Shown in pieces: positions 32,230 to 42,500 of a stretch of DNA of 64,000 nucleotides. Below the pieces are notes generated by a model that saw only the letters and a program-made list of their open reading frames with translations, had not been told where the DNA came from and did not search any database. Position 1 is the first letter of the stretch. Every line of letters starts with the position of its first letter. The translations under genes and the position numbers were made by a program. The stretch lies in contig NZ_WKJO01000002.1 in the NCBI RefSeq assembly GCF_009674605.1, forward strand, positions 62,001-126,000, in the 5' to 3' direction. The stretch is from Haloferax litoreum (lineage in GTDB: Archaea > Halobacteriota > Halobacteria > Halobacteriales > Haloferacaceae).

Positions 32230-33951
32230 TCATAGCTCCGCAACGTTGACGTCGACGACGGTCGGCCCGTCGGTTTGGACTGCTTCTGCAAGTGTATCGC
32301 GGAGACTGTCTCTATCGTCGATACGGAATCCCGCAACCCCAAAGCTCTCCGCGTTCGAGACGTAGTCTACCGACGGTGTCAGGCCTGCCCATTCGAAGTC
32401 GAAATCAGCCTCGTCGCCACCGAGCATGTTCATCGAGTTCTTCTTCAAGATTCGATAGCTTCCGTTGTTGAAAACCACGATGGTCACGTTGAGGTCGTAC
32501 CGTGCGGCTGAGAAGAGTGCGTGTGGATAGTAGAGGAACGACCCGTCACCGATTAGTCCAACGACAGGTCGGTGGTCATCGTCAGCAGCCGCGACTGCGA
32601 GTGCAGCGCCGAGTGCCGCGGGGAGACCATACCCTAAGCCCCCGCCCTTATTCGACACTCGTTGGTTTGGTTGGAGTGGCCACCGCGAGAGAAGTGGACC
32701 TTTTGCTGTCACACTCTCGTCGACGAGATACGCGTCGGGGGCAAGTTCACGGAGTACTTCGACGACTGCCCCTACACGGACGTTGGTGTGTGCACTGGTA
32801 TCTAACGTCACCTGTGTGTCCGGTATCTCTTCCGGCGGACTGACGTCTCGTTTCATCGCTGTTGCGTCTGCCTTGGCACGCGCCGTCCGCGCTTCGTGGA
32901 CTGACTCTTCGAGTTCCGACTCGACGCGTTCGGAGAGTTCACTGAGGACGAGTTTCGGGTCACCGAGTATCGAGGCGTCGGCAGGTTCGTTCTTCCCGAG
33001 TTGCCACGCATCTTCGCTCACGTGGACGAATTTGGTCTCTGGGGATACGAGCGGGGCCTCGTGCCGGACTGCAGTCGTATTCGTCGAGCAGCCGACGAGC
33101 ACGACCGTGTCGGTGTCGAGAGCCGCTGCAACCTCCGCTTCGTTAGTGGAGAGGTACCCTGCCCATGCCGGATGGTCGGCCGGAAAGTTGACTTCACACG
33201 ACAGAATCTCTCCGTGGACGCGTGCTCCCGACGCCTCGGCGAATGCAATCGCTTCTTCGCTGGCGGCGGCCTGACTGACACCGTCTCCAAAGACCACAAC
33301 CGGGTCCGTCGCTTCGACGAGAATCTGTGTTGCCCGGTCGACGTCAGCAGGCGAGCCTGTTCCCGGGGTTGGAACCGACCCAAGCCGTTCGACAGTCGCG
33401 TCTGTCGATGCGAGCATCACGTCGAGGGGAAGAGAGAGGAAGACCGGTCCTGTAGGTGGGGTGAGTGCGACACGGAATGCACGTCTGAGCATCGTCGGCA
33501 TCGAGTCCACGTGTCGCACCTCTGCGGACCACTTGACGACCGACTCTGCGAGTGGTGGCAGTTCTCCGTGAAGGATTGGCTCTTCGTGACGGAAATCGGT
33601 ACTGTGTGCCCCTGCAGTCACCACGAGTGGGACGTTGCCCGCCTTTGCGGCGTACACGTTTCCCAGTCCGTGCAGCAGGCCCGGTGCCAAGTGGAGGTTC
33701 ACTACCCCAATCGGTAGCTCTCCCCCGTCCTCTCGGAACGAATGGTACCGAGATTTCGCGTATCCTGCGGCCATTCCGACTGCGACGTCTTCGTGAAGTG
33801 CCAACACGTACTCCACGTTGCTATTGGTCACAGAGTTCATCAGTGGGAGTTCTGTCGTTCCCGGGTTCCCGAAGAGAGCCGACACCCCGTAGGAGTCTAG
33901 TATCTCCACGAATAGGTCTGCACCACTTCGACGGTGAGTAGCACTGCTCAT
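32230..33951 (-). CDS. ThDP-dependent enzyme, benzoylformate-decarboxylase-like
   Basis: A 573-residue thiamine-diphosphate enzyme with three domains. The N-terminal 'LFGNPGTTELPLM' resembles the benzoylformate decarboxylase motif NPGSNELPF, with Thr in place of the BFD active-site Ser. 'LHEDVAVGMAAGYAK' carries the catalytic Glu. The C-terminal ThDP motif starts 'GDGSFLYYPHALFSAARYD' and ends 'NNGSYRILK'. It probably decarboxylates a 2-oxo acid or ligates aldehydes; acetolactate-synthase-type roles are less likely given the motif. Substrate unknown. TATA-like GTTAAATAC at 33977-33985. Confidence 0.88.
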   Translation of the reverse strand: MSSATHRRSGADLFVEILDSYGVSALFGNPGTTELPLMNSVTNSNVEYVLALHEDVAVGMAAGYAKSRYHSFREDGGELPIGVVNLHLAPGLLHGLGNVYAAKAGNVPLVVTAGAHSTDFRHEEPILHGELPPLAESVVKWSAEVRHVDSMPTMLRRAFRVALTPPTGPVFLSLPLDVMLASTDATVERLGSVPTPGTGSPADVDRATQILVEATDPVVVFGDGVSQAAASEEAIAFAEASGARVHGEILSCEVNFPADHPAWAGYLSTNEAEVAAALDTDTVVLVGCSTNTTAVRHEAPLVSPETKFVHVSEDAWQLGKNEPADASILGDPKLVLSELSERVESELEESVHEARTARAKADATAMKRDVSPPEEIPDTQVTLDTSAHTNVRVGAVVEVLRELAPDAYLVDESVTAKGPLLSRWPLQPNQRVSNKGGGLGYGLPAALGAALAVAAADDDHRPVVGLIGDGSFLYYPHALFSAARYDLNVTIVVFNNGSYRILKKNSMNMLGGDEADFDFEWAGLTPSVDYVSNAESFGVAGFRIDDRDSLRDTLAEAVQTDGPTVVDVNVAEL

Positions 33952-33976
33952 TGTCTATGTGATACTCTGTCAGGGT

Positions 33977-33985
33977 AGTATTTAA
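33977..33985 (-). promoter_or_regulatory. TATA-like box of the ThDP enzyme gene
   Basis: Minus-strand GTTAAATAC about 30 bases before the ATG at 33951. Confidence 0.5.
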
Positions 33986-34068
33986 CATGAGTCGGTGGGT
34001 CGCGAGGGTATCGGTCCTCACACTTGGATGACAAAAGCGAGATTACACCGTAGGTTGTAGCCATCCCT

Positions 34069-35346
34069 GTGACTTCCCGTGACAGTCCTCCACCACCAGA
34101 ACATAACCCTGATAGAGCATCACCACCGAATAACGGTCCACGCTACGTCGTCGGAAGTATCGCTCTCGGTGTGTTCTTTGGTGGGCTCGGTGGTGGAGTC
34201 GCGTTCCCGACGCTCCCGAAACTGGGCCTGATTCTCGGAATCTCACCGTTCGTCGTGAGCGTTATCCTCTCGACGAACCGGTTTACGCGTCTCGTGATGA
34301 ACGCTCCTGCCGGACAACTCCTCGATAGAATCGGAGCGAGACGCCCGATGGTTGCTGGATTTTTTATTCAAGGGTTGGCCCCGTTTGGGTACATTCTCGG
34401 ACTACACACCGACTCGCTCCCACTGGTGGTGTCGCCAACTACCGTGTTCATCGTCTCGAGGATGCTGTGGGGAATTGGATCGGCGTTCGTTCTAGTCGGG
34501 GCGTTTTCGATGGTGACGCACATTACGACGACGGCTAACCGTGGTCGGTGGACTGGCGTGATGCGGGGCGCACAGACCTTGGGATTCCCTGCGGGTCTCG
34601 CTACTGGTGGTGTGTTGACGGACCTTTATGGGTACGATGCTGCGTTTTTTCTCGCTGGTTGTGCGGGAATGCTCTCTGGTATCGTTGCGCTGTTCGCAGT
34701 TCCGAACGTCGACGCGTCGGTCAAATCTCGTGGGGGTGTTCGGACTGCGATTCGACTCGCAACGGGCGATAGGCGAATCTTGACCGTCGGGAGTGTGAAC
34801 TTCGTCGTCAGGTTTCTCTACGCTGGGGTTCTCCTCTCGACTATCGTTCTCGCCACGGCTGAACGGGGGTTAACGTTCGGTGCACTCAGTGAGGCTGGTG
34901 TCAGCGGTGTCGTGATGGCTATCAGTGTCTTGTTCGCCAGTACGTCTACCCTTCTCGCGGGAGAATACTCCGACGGTGTGTCCAATCGGGCATTGGTCAC
35001 TCTCCCGTCTCTCGTTCTCTTTGGTGTGGGATTTGTCATCCTTGCCCTATTCCCCACTGTCTCCGGCACTGTTGTCGGTGTTGCACTCATCGGATTCGGA
35101 GTCGGTGGAACGAACCCGCCGTTACTCGCATATCTTGGTGATATCAGTCCGGAAGGCGACATCGGGAAGATGACGGGTATGTACAACGTCTTCGGTGATT
35201 TGGGGTCGACGTTAGGGCCTCTCGTTGCACTTCCACTCGCGGCTGTAATCGGGTACGATATCACCTATCTCGGGTGTGTGCTGCTCGTGGCTGTCATCGG
35301 TATCCTAGTCGGGTATGGTCTCCTCTCTGGGCCATCTACCATGTGA
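34069..35346 (+). CDS. MFS transporter
   Basis: A 425-residue, 12-helix protein with 'GQLLDRIGARRPMV' (the DxxGxR loop motif) and 'GEYSDGVSNRALV' in the second half. The GTG at 34069 is used as start; the first 25 residues are Pro/Ser-rich and cytoplasmic. It is not close to the MFS protein at 24413. It may import the island's substrate or export a metabolite. Its position between the ThDP enzyme and the isochorismatase gives no substrate. Confidence 0.88.
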   Translation: MTSRDSPPPPEHNPDRASPPNNGPRYVVGSIALGVFFGGLGGGVAFPTLPKLGLILGISPFVVSVILSTNRFTRLVMNAPAGQLLDRIGARRPMVAGFFIQGLAPFGYILGLHTDSLPLVVSPTTVFIVSRMLWGIGSAFVLVGAFSMVTHITTTANRGRWTGVMRGAQTLGFPAGLATGGVLTDLYGYDAAFFLAGCAGMLSGIVALFAVPNVDASVKSRGGVRTAIRLATGDRRILTVGSVNFVVRFLYAGVLLSTIVLATAERGLTFGALSEAGVSGVVMAISVLFASTSTLLAGEYSDGVSNRALVTLPSLVLFGVGFVILALFPTVSGTVVGVALIGFGVGGTNPPLLAYLGDISPEGDIGKMTGMYNVFGDLGSTLGPLVALPLAAVIGYDITYLGCVLLVAVIGILVGYGLLSGPSTM

Positions 35347-35391
35347 GTTGTGGTAACAGAGAACATAATAGGACTGCGCGTAGGTGTGTAG

Positions 35392-36045
35392 ATGGGTATG
35401 TCTACAATATCAAAGTACGACCTCGACAAATTCGACCCCGAGACGACGGGACTCGTCGTCGTCGACCTGCAAAATGCGTTCGTCGCTCCTGATGGCTCGA
35501 TGGCTCGACGGGGATTCGACGTGACTCGAACAGCCGAAATCGTCCCGAGGTGTGTCGAACTTGCCGATTTCGTGCGGGAGCGCGGATGTCCCGTGTTCTT
35601 CACACGGCTACTTCGACGCCCAGATGGGAGAGACGCCCCGCGAAACATCTTTCGCATCTACCCCTCGTCGTACGACGACTACGGTGATACACTGTGTTTA
35701 GACGGGTCGTCTGGCGCGGAGTACGCTGACGAAGTTACGATTCACCCCGCGGATTACGAGGTCACGAAACGCAACCAAGACGCATTTCACGGTACGTCAC
35801 TCGATTATTACCTTCGTGGAGAGGGCATCGAAACTGTGCTCGTGTGTGGGGTGACGACGAACGTCTGTGTCGAATCGACTATTCGAGGTGCCCACGAACG
35901 AGGATTCGACGTCGTAATGGTCGAAGATTGCTGTGGTACTGACGACGAGACTGCACACGAATCTACCGTCCGAAACGTCGAGTACATCTTCGGTGCGACG
36001 GCGACGGCAGCAGAGATTCGGGCGTTACTACCGGAGTCATCGTGA
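35392..36045 (+). CDS. Isochorismatase-family cysteine hydrolase
   Basis: A 217-residue protein. The catalytic Asp lies in 'TGLVVVDLQNAFVAPDGS', the Lys in 'EVTKRNQDAFHGTSLDYYLR', and the nucleophile Cys in 'VLVCGVTTNVCVESTIR'. These Asp-Lys-Cys hydrolases cleave C-N bonds in amides and carbamoyl compounds (maleamate, N-carbamoylsarcosine, nicotinamide, ureidoacrylate). With two NicX-like genes present, maleamate-type hydrolysis (NicF role) is an attractive guess. A TATA-like CATAATA lies at 35364-35370; an ATG two codons later at 35398 is also possible. Confidence 0.92.
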   Translation: MGMSTISKYDLDKFDPETTGLVVVDLQNAFVAPDGSMARRGFDVTRTAEIVPRCVELADFVRERGCPVFFTRLLRRPDGRDAPRNIFRIYPSSYDDYGDTLCLDGSSGAEYADEVTIHPADYEVTKRNQDAFHGTSLDYYLRGEGIETVLVCGVTTNVCVESTIRGAHERGFDVVMVEDCCGTDDETAHESTVRNVEYIFGATATAAEIRALLPESS

Positions 36046-36114
36046 ACCCATCCAGCAACCAACTGAGTAAATATTCGACAGATAGACTCTGAAACAGCCA
36101 ATTCCGAACATACT

Positions 36115-36123
36115 GTTAAGTAA
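36115..36123 (+). promoter_or_regulatory. TATA-like box of the enoyl-CoA hydratase gene
   Basis: GTTAAGTAA, centred about 27 bases before the ATG at 36145. A small palindrome CGAATATTCG (36131-36140) sits just before the start codon and could be a control site. Confidence 0.45.
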
Positions 36124-36144
36124 TGGCACACGAATATTCGAACG

Positions 36145-36960
36145 ATGGCCAGGTACAACACCATCGAGCTAGCGGTAGATGACCGTGACGTTGCGACGTT
36201 GACATTCGACCGACCCGAGAAGCGGAACGCGATGAGCCCCGAGTTGCTCGAAGAAGTCGGTGATGCACTCGAAACCATTCGTGGCGACGTTCGAGCGCTC
36301 GTCATCGAAGGGAACGGCCCTTCGTTTAACGCAGGGATGGATTTCGAGAAGTACTTCACTGAACTTCGAAAGAAAGACCCACTACTCGTAAAAGAGGCCA
36401 ACTTCATCCATGGCCGTGCTCTCAACCGAATCAAGGACTTCCCCGCACCCACGATTGCGAAAGTTCATGGTTGGGCACTTGGTGGCGGCTACATGGTGAT
36501 GGCGGTCTGTGATATCGCGTTCGCCGCGACAGATGCCAAATTCGGGTTCTCAGAGATAAACTTCGGCATCGCTGCTGGAGGTGGAACTATGTGGGCAGCC
36601 GCTCACACGCTCTCCAGACGTGATGCAATGTACTACACGATGACAGGGGAGCCGTTCGATGGGGTCGAAGCCGAGCGGATGGGTGCTGTGAACAAATCTG
36701 TGCCCCCCGAGGAGTTGGACGACGAAGTCGACCGATTCGTCGAGAAATTACTCGAGAAAAATGCGCTCGCGTTAGAGTATTCAAAGGATTACTACGACCA
36801 CGCCCGCCGGATGACGTACCGAGAGTCTCACGACTACGAGTTAGCAAAGGGCGAGGAGATGAAGTACTTCCAACGACAGGAGTTCTTCACCGAAGGAGTC
36901 GGTCAGTTCATGGAAGACAAGTACAAGCCGGGCACCGGAGAAGCCTACGAAAAAGAGTAA
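36145..36960 (+). CDS. Enoyl-CoA hydratase/isomerase family protein (crotonase)
   Basis: A 271-residue crotonase-fold enzyme with 'TFDRPEKRNAMSPELLEEV', oxyanion-hole regions 'GPSFNAGMDF' and 'KVHGWALGGGYMV', and 'FGFSEINFGIAAGGGTMWA'. The last region replaces the usual catalytic Glu block and reads Gly-rich. It resembles feruloyl-CoA hydratase/lyase and related aromatic side-chain enzymes in the 'GWALGGGYMVMAVCDIAFA' and 'SEINFGI' blocks, where a retro-aldol step releases an aldehyde. A plain enoyl-CoA hydratase cannot be excluded. It is the last gene of the catabolic island. Confidence 0.9.
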   Translation: MARYNTIELAVDDRDVATLTFDRPEKRNAMSPELLEEVGDALETIRGDVRALVIEGNGPSFNAGMDFEKYFTELRKKDPLLVKEANFIHGRALNRIKDFPAPTIAKVHGWALGGGYMVMAVCDIAFAATDAKFGFSEINFGIAAGGGTMWAAAHTLSRRDAMYYTMTGEPFDGVEAERMGAVNKSVPPEELDDEVDRFVEKLLEKNALALEYSKDYYDHARRMTYRESHDYELAKGEEMKYFQRQEFFTEGVGQFMEDKYKPGTGEAYEKE

Positions 36961-37916
36961 GCTGACGCAGCGCAGCAGAACAGTGGTCTGTTCAAACCGA
37001 GGTGTGATAGACCGGGGTCGGACAATTTTGTGTGGACGATGGTAACATTTTCACGCCCCGACACACGAACGTAATTCTGTTTTTCGAACTCGTTGATGTG
37101 TGTCGATGCCACGGCGAACGAACAGGCAGAAATGGAGAGACGGGATAAGGCTCTCCAAACGCGTACGGCGATTTGCTGACAACAGTTGGATGTTGTTCGG
37201 GCAGATTCCATAGGTATCGCTGAATGCGAGAGGCCTTGGTTGATGCTTAACAGGCCTTCTGCGATTGTACAGGCTAACGCATTTACACGTACACGGTCGT
37301 ACCTTTGCAGGCGCTTTTCTAGTCACGCCTCACAGCTAGTGCGAGGCATGCTACCATGCAACCCCCACCATAATAAGACTATCTGCCGAAATCAGTACAA
37401 TCCGACTTAGAAATTGAACTGGGATGGGCGAAGTAACTCGTTCCCACTACTGGGCCAACACGTCACCGCCGTCGAGGACGTATCGGCCTTCTTGAGAGCA
37501 TCGCGACGGTCCGGCCCGGGCGGCGTGAACACAGCCACGGGAACGCGATCGACGCGCTGGCCGCGACTGACACATGAATTCGACGTGTCCCGTACGTCGT
37601 CGCGCTCGGTTTCGTCGACGGCGAATGACCACAACCGTCAGAAGGGATGTTCCCGAAGCCGTTTCGTGATGCCGCCGTTGAGGGTGAGACTCTGTTGGCG
37701 CGCTCGCTAGGGATACAAGAGTCGTGGACGGCCGAACGAGAGCGTGACCACTTCGCCGATGCAGTGAGTACTGCGACAGAGCATTTCGTCTGCTCGTTGT
37801 TCCAACCCGACACCTCTTCAAATTTGATCTCTCCGGAAACGGTGGGGTCTCAAGTCAGAATAGCAGCGGTTATTGAGAAATGTGATGGTAGTCTATTTTC
37901 GGACAGAGGCCCCAAC
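36961..37916. other. Gene-free, degraded stretch
   Basis: No intact gene is supported. On the plus strand, 37500-37800 gives protein-like stretches interrupted by stops (for example 'YVVALGFVDGE', stop, then 'FRDAAVEGETLLARSLGIQESW' in the following frame segment). This suggests an eroded gene that I cannot name. A repeat shared with 62045-62100 lies at 37821-37876. The stretch marks the border between the catabolic island and the AT-richer insert. Confidence 0.5.
37821..37876 (+). repeat. Dispersed repeat, copy 1
   Basis: A 56-base segment, about four fifths identical to 62045-62100. The best-conserved core contains TCTCCGGAAAC followed by GTGGGGTCTCA. In both places it lies in non-coding DNA near broken genes. 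It may be an end of a degraded mobile element. Confidence 0.5.
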
Positions 37917-38390
37917 CTAACTCTCAGAACTCAGCGTTTCGATTTCCAGTAAGTCAACGCGATATGCTACGACTTGGAGATAATCACCAATCGTGACATC
38001 ACCGTCATCTAGCTGACGACCAAGCTCTGGTATCGTGGTGACAAGAACCTCACCAGCCCCAACATCGAGAGCTAACAATGGACGGTCTGGTTCCGGATGC
38101 CAGATGTCCCGAACAGCAGTATCTATGACACGGCCGGTGAGAATTATGTCATCCTGGGATTCAATGTCGATTCCCAAGGGGGGTTCTGCTTTCTGCTCAA
38201 TCTTCGATGGTTGAGCGAGCAATGTTAGTTCACACTCTCTGCCAACGTGAACGTCAGAAGCAACGAGAACCGTGTTATCGAAGACCTTCAGTTCAGTGTT
38301 GTTGCTACTCTGTACGACTACCCATTGATCGTATACGACGCCTTGGTATCCAGCGCCCGGTACAATGTCAATTACGTGTCCTCGTAGCAT
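37917..38390 (-). CDS. Unknown protein downstream of the toxin/propeller pair
   Basis: A 157-residue protein with no signal peptide or membrane segment. I start at the ATG at 38390 (MLRGHVIDIVPG), since the 16 residues upstream look non-coding. It is beta-rich by composition, with repeated Val/Asp strands and 'GRECELTLLAQP' in the middle. I do not recognise a family; an OB-like or small beta-barrel domain is conceivable. It lies 75 bases after the propeller gene on the same strand, so it may be the third gene of the toxin operon and a second immunity candidate. Confidence 0.55.
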   Translation of the reverse strand: MLRGHVIDIVPGAGYQGVVYDQWVVVQSSNNTELKVFDNTVLVASDVHVGRECELTLLAQPSKIEQKAEPPLGIDIESQDDIILTGRVIDTAVRDIWHPEPDRPLLALDVGAGEVLVTTIPELGRQLDDGDVTIGDYLQVVAYRVDLLEIETLSSES

Positions 38391-38465
38391 ATCAGATACC
38401 CATATTTTGGAAAACCTGTGGTAGCTTGCGACATACACAATGACCGAAAAAAACGTGTCTGTATC

Positions 38466-39533
38466 TTATTTGTCTTCTAAAGCGTATATCCGCCCTTCAT
38501 TATTCCCAATATATAGGGTCCCATTAGCGATTGCTGGTGATGATCGAACTGCATAACTTGTTTCGAACTGCCAAAGTTCGTTCCCATTGTCTGCATCAAG
38601 AGCATATACGTGCTGGTCATCGCTCCCAATATAGAGTATTCTATCAGCTATAGCTGGAGAGGATTTTACTTTATCTTTGGTCTTGAATCGCCAAATCTCT
38701 TGACCAGTCTCAACATCTAACGCATAGACGTAGTGGTTAGCACACCCGAAATAGACGACCCCGTTTGATACCGCCAGTGACGAGCAAGGATAATGGCCGA
38801 CTGAGAATGTCCACTGCTTTTGTCCGGAGACTGGATCAATTGCAACTACCTGGCCTAATCTGGATGCTACGAAGACAAATTCAGGAGTGACTGCGATTGT
38901 TGATGTTATTGGTTGGTCAATATTACAATTCCAAAGTAGGTCTCCGTTAGTTGAATTAAGCGCGTATACGGACCCATCTACATTACCAATGTATACTACA
39001 TTTTTTCTAACTGCTGGCGAGGATTCAATTTCAGCTTTTGTTTCGTACTTCCATCGGATACTCCCAGTCTTTTCATCAATAGCGAGGAGCGACCCTTCCC
39101 ACGACCCCACGTAGACTGTTCCGTCGTAGATTGTAGGTGAGGAATCCATTGGTGAATCCACATCAACACTCCATTTCAGAGACCCTGATGCCAGAGAAAC
39201 CGCATATAGGGAGGGGTACAAGCTACTCGCAAAGAGTGTTCCCTTACCAACTGCTGGAGATGTTCGAACTTCGTCACGGCAGTTGAAACTCCATCGTTTT
39301 GACCCATCCACTGACGAAAGAGCAAACAAATTAGCTTCTGGTCCACTGTTTTGATTTCCGAAATAGACCATATCATTATCTACAACTGGTGATGAAGGAA
39401 TTGCAGAGCCACTATCGAAACTCCACCGCTCGCGAACAGATTCCTTTGGACCAACTGAACTCAAGCTGTTTCCAGTATGAGCCGCGTTGCATTGGAACAT
39501 CCTCCAATTTCCATCTCTGAGTATCTTATTCAT
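38466..39533 (-). CDS. PQQ-like beta-propeller repeat protein (cytoplasmic)
   Basis: A 355-residue protein made of about eight repeats of about 40 residues of the form 'SSPAV--GTVYIGS-DG-LYALD---G---W-F', typical of BamB/PQQ-type propellers. It has no signal peptide or lipobox, so it should stay in the cytoplasm, unlike most haloarchaeal propellers of this type. Its ATG overlaps the end of the 1475-residue secreted protein by 8 bases, so the two are translated together. Immunity genes of polymorphic toxins usually follow the toxin in this way. Base composition is AT-richer than the island to the left. Confidence 0.85.
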   Translation of the reverse strand: MNKILRDGNWRMFQCNAAHTGNSLSSVGPKESVRERWSFDSGSAIPSSPVVDNDMVYFGNQNSGPEANLFALSSVDGSKRWSFNCRDEVRTSPAVGKGTLFASSLYPSLYAVSLASGSLKWSVDVDSPMDSSPTIYDGTVYVGSWEGSLLAIDEKTGSIRWKYETKAEIESSPAVRKNVVYIGNVDGSVYALNSTNGDLLWNCNIDQPITSTIAVTPEFVFVASRLGQVVAIDPVSGQKQWTFSVGHYPCSSLAVSNGVVYFGCANHYVYALDVETGQEIWRFKTKDKVKSSPAIADRILYIGSDDQHVYALDADNGNELWQFETSYAVRSSPAIANGTLYIGNNEGRIYALEDK

Positions 39534-42500
39534 CTAAGGGGACCTCGTACATATGGTTGCTATTAACCCACTCTTGGACATATTCTATTGGGTTTTCATG
39601 TCGTTCATATGCAGTTCCTATTTCGAGGTGGTCACCTCTATCATAAGCGCGAACTATTTTCACAACGCCATTTTCGATGATTATCCACATGTATAATCCT
39701 CGATCGTTTTTATAGACTTTATCTGCCTTTTCAATGACACGGCGAATTTCTTCTTTAGATAGATGTCCATCACGTCCCTCAATATGGTCTTCCCACTTCC
39801 TTTTTGGAAGCTTGACTTCTTTGTCCACCCCTTTTGGATTCTCGATATCAAGCTCCGCGAGATTTAGGAGAGGAAGTTCCCTCGTCAACTTGACCTGTTC
39901 TTTCTGGAAGGTCGTTGATTGATAATCCAGGTAGGCAACTCCCCCAACAACGAGAATTCCCACACCAGCAGTCATTGCTGTCGAACCCCCGATGAGGGCA
40001 ACACCTCCGCCAGCAGCTACCTCCGACCCAGCTGCCCCGGATACTACAACCACACTTGCAACAGTAAAGCCTCCATCTTGAACGGGGGTCACATGGAAAG
40101 CCACCTTATTTCCGTGTACGTCTGTGGCATTCACATAGTACTCTTCGGGATGTTCGTCAAGTCCGTGTTGACGAATGGGAATATGATACTTCGAAGTTCC
40201 ATCAATAGATGTGGTAACTTCACTTGGGTATGATTTATCCCAATATGGCTCACGGCAACACCACGGATTGTAACGACCATTCACATCCACCGATTTAATC
40301 GGTGAATCGTCTGAGACGAACACATCAATCTTCTCTTTTAGATTGTTTGACTCAATCTCAATCGTTGGCTGGTTGTCTTCAATAGTGGGCCGCGGATCAA
40401 TGATATCGATATATCCGTCGCCGTCTGTATCTGGTTCTAGGGGATTGGAATCCAATATATCTCTCTCAACTGGATCATCAATACCATCCCCGTCTGTATC
40501 TGCCCGTGTTGGGTCGCTCAATAGGTAGTGGTAGCCACCAGACGAATATCTTGGCTCGAACTTTCCAACTTCCCTACCATCAGACCAACCATCTCCATCG
40601 GTATCTTCATCGAATGGGTCGGTCGTAACCGTCTCACCCTTGTAGTTCCGAATCCCGCTCCGCTCCATTTCATTGGGCAGGCCGTCACCATCTGAATCTC
40701 TGGTCTGCCAGACATCAATGGAATCGATTTCGATGTTAGACCCTTCAGTCGTCTTGATTCTGAGAGTGATTTCTTCGCCAGCAAACTGGGTAAGACTCGA
40801 CTTCAGTTTCGTCCACGAACGCGTCTCTCCATTCTCGAGCGTGAGCGGGCAGATCGTATCACTCTCTCCGACGATGCAGACAGTCGCTTCACCGTCACTA
40901 GATGCCTCAGCCCGGGTGTTGAGAACGATGCCGGCCCGAATGGTGTCGTCGTGGAGCGTGATTCCCCGGGTGAATTTTGATGGTGGAATTGGTTCGGGTG
41001 TATTCCAACCATCGTTATCTCCGTCACCGTTATCGTCATTACCGTCACTTCCACCATCATCCTCCGGTGGGTCAGATGTATCTTCGTCGTCATCGCCATT
41101 TGGGACACAGGTTTCGTACGTTTGATCCCAAACTTCGTCTGCTGCACAGTCGTCTGGTTCCTCCACTGGTTCGTCAATACAGCCAGGCTCGTCAGAGATA
41201 TCACACCGAGGTGGCCCACTGAGGATACCAATCGATAGCTCACTAGTTTTTAGTGACTGGCTCGATATGCCGCTACCACTACCAATCTCGACGTGTCCAT
41301 CACTCACCCGACATTCGCCCTCACAGTCCCAGTCACCGATATCCTTGAACTCGTCGCTGAATGTCGTCGAGCGTGCGTCGTCCCTGGTCGGCAGTTTCTT
41401 CGCAAATGATTTCTGCCACTTGGCCGAGTCCATGACAAGATAGACCGAGAAGTGCGGAGTTTCGGCAGTTACCGTGTCATTCTTTGCATTCACCGTCGAA
41501 TCGAGCTTGACGAATCGTTGATTTTCAGTCTCGAATCGGTAAACAGCAAGGTCCCTCTCGGACTTTGTCTTCTTTTCGTCGTACGAAAGCGTGAGCTTCG
41601 CAGACTCGAATCCAGAGTTAGCGTGAATATCGACTACCTCAGAGACTGTTGAATCTTCGGCTGCAGTCCCTTCAAACGGTTCTTTCGACGCTTTTGAGAC
41701 GGTTACGCCCCCAGCAATATCTCCATTGCCCGTGATGTCGATTTCAATTCCAACCGACTCGTTGGCAGTGGAAGTGGTGAACGTCTCTTCACCGTCAAGA
41801 ACTCCATCACCATCTGTGTCCGCGAGAAGTGGGTCAGTTCCTAACTCCAATTCCTCAGCGTCGCCGAGTCCATCTTTATCAGTGTCTTGGTCGAGAGGAT
41901 TCGTTCCGTACTTATCAACCTCCGCTCCATCGAGAAGGCCATCATGGTCCGTGTCGGATAGAACTGCGTTCGTGGATGCATTTTGCTCATGAAGATTTGA
42001 GAGGCCGTCACCGTCTGGATCTTCTCTTCCGTCTGGCACTCCGTTGTTGTCGCTATCGACTGAGAGCGGATCAAGTGACGGATATTGCAATTCAAACCCA
42101 TCGTTCAATTGATCACCGTCTGAATCTGCGTCGAATGGGTCGAGGCCTCTCACGTATTCTTGGAAGGTCAGGACGGAATCTTGGTCAAAGTCTTCAGCAC
42201 CGTCGACTATCCCATTCCCACTCTCGTTCTTAGTGGTCTGTGTCGAATTACTGTCCGGGTTAAGCGGGAGGGTCCCTGTTACGGACTGTTCGTATGTGTC
42301 TGGGAGGCCATCGCCATCGAGTTTGAGTTGGTCACGGCCTGTTGCTGGTGGAGGTGTTTCATCAGTATCCGTGCCCAGTGCTATGTTTGGATCTGTTGCC
42401 TGGACAGTAATTTCGTTAACTCGGTGTCTAAGAGTGACCGTCGTATTGAACGTCTCAATGCTTGCTGGAGTGGTACTCGTTGTGACCCGAACGGTCCTGG

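Noticed and set aside
37447-37821. Minus-strand frames of 116-124 residues in the 37-kb gap
   Set aside because: Arg/Ser-rich composition typical of shadows. The plus strand has a more plausible eroded gene.
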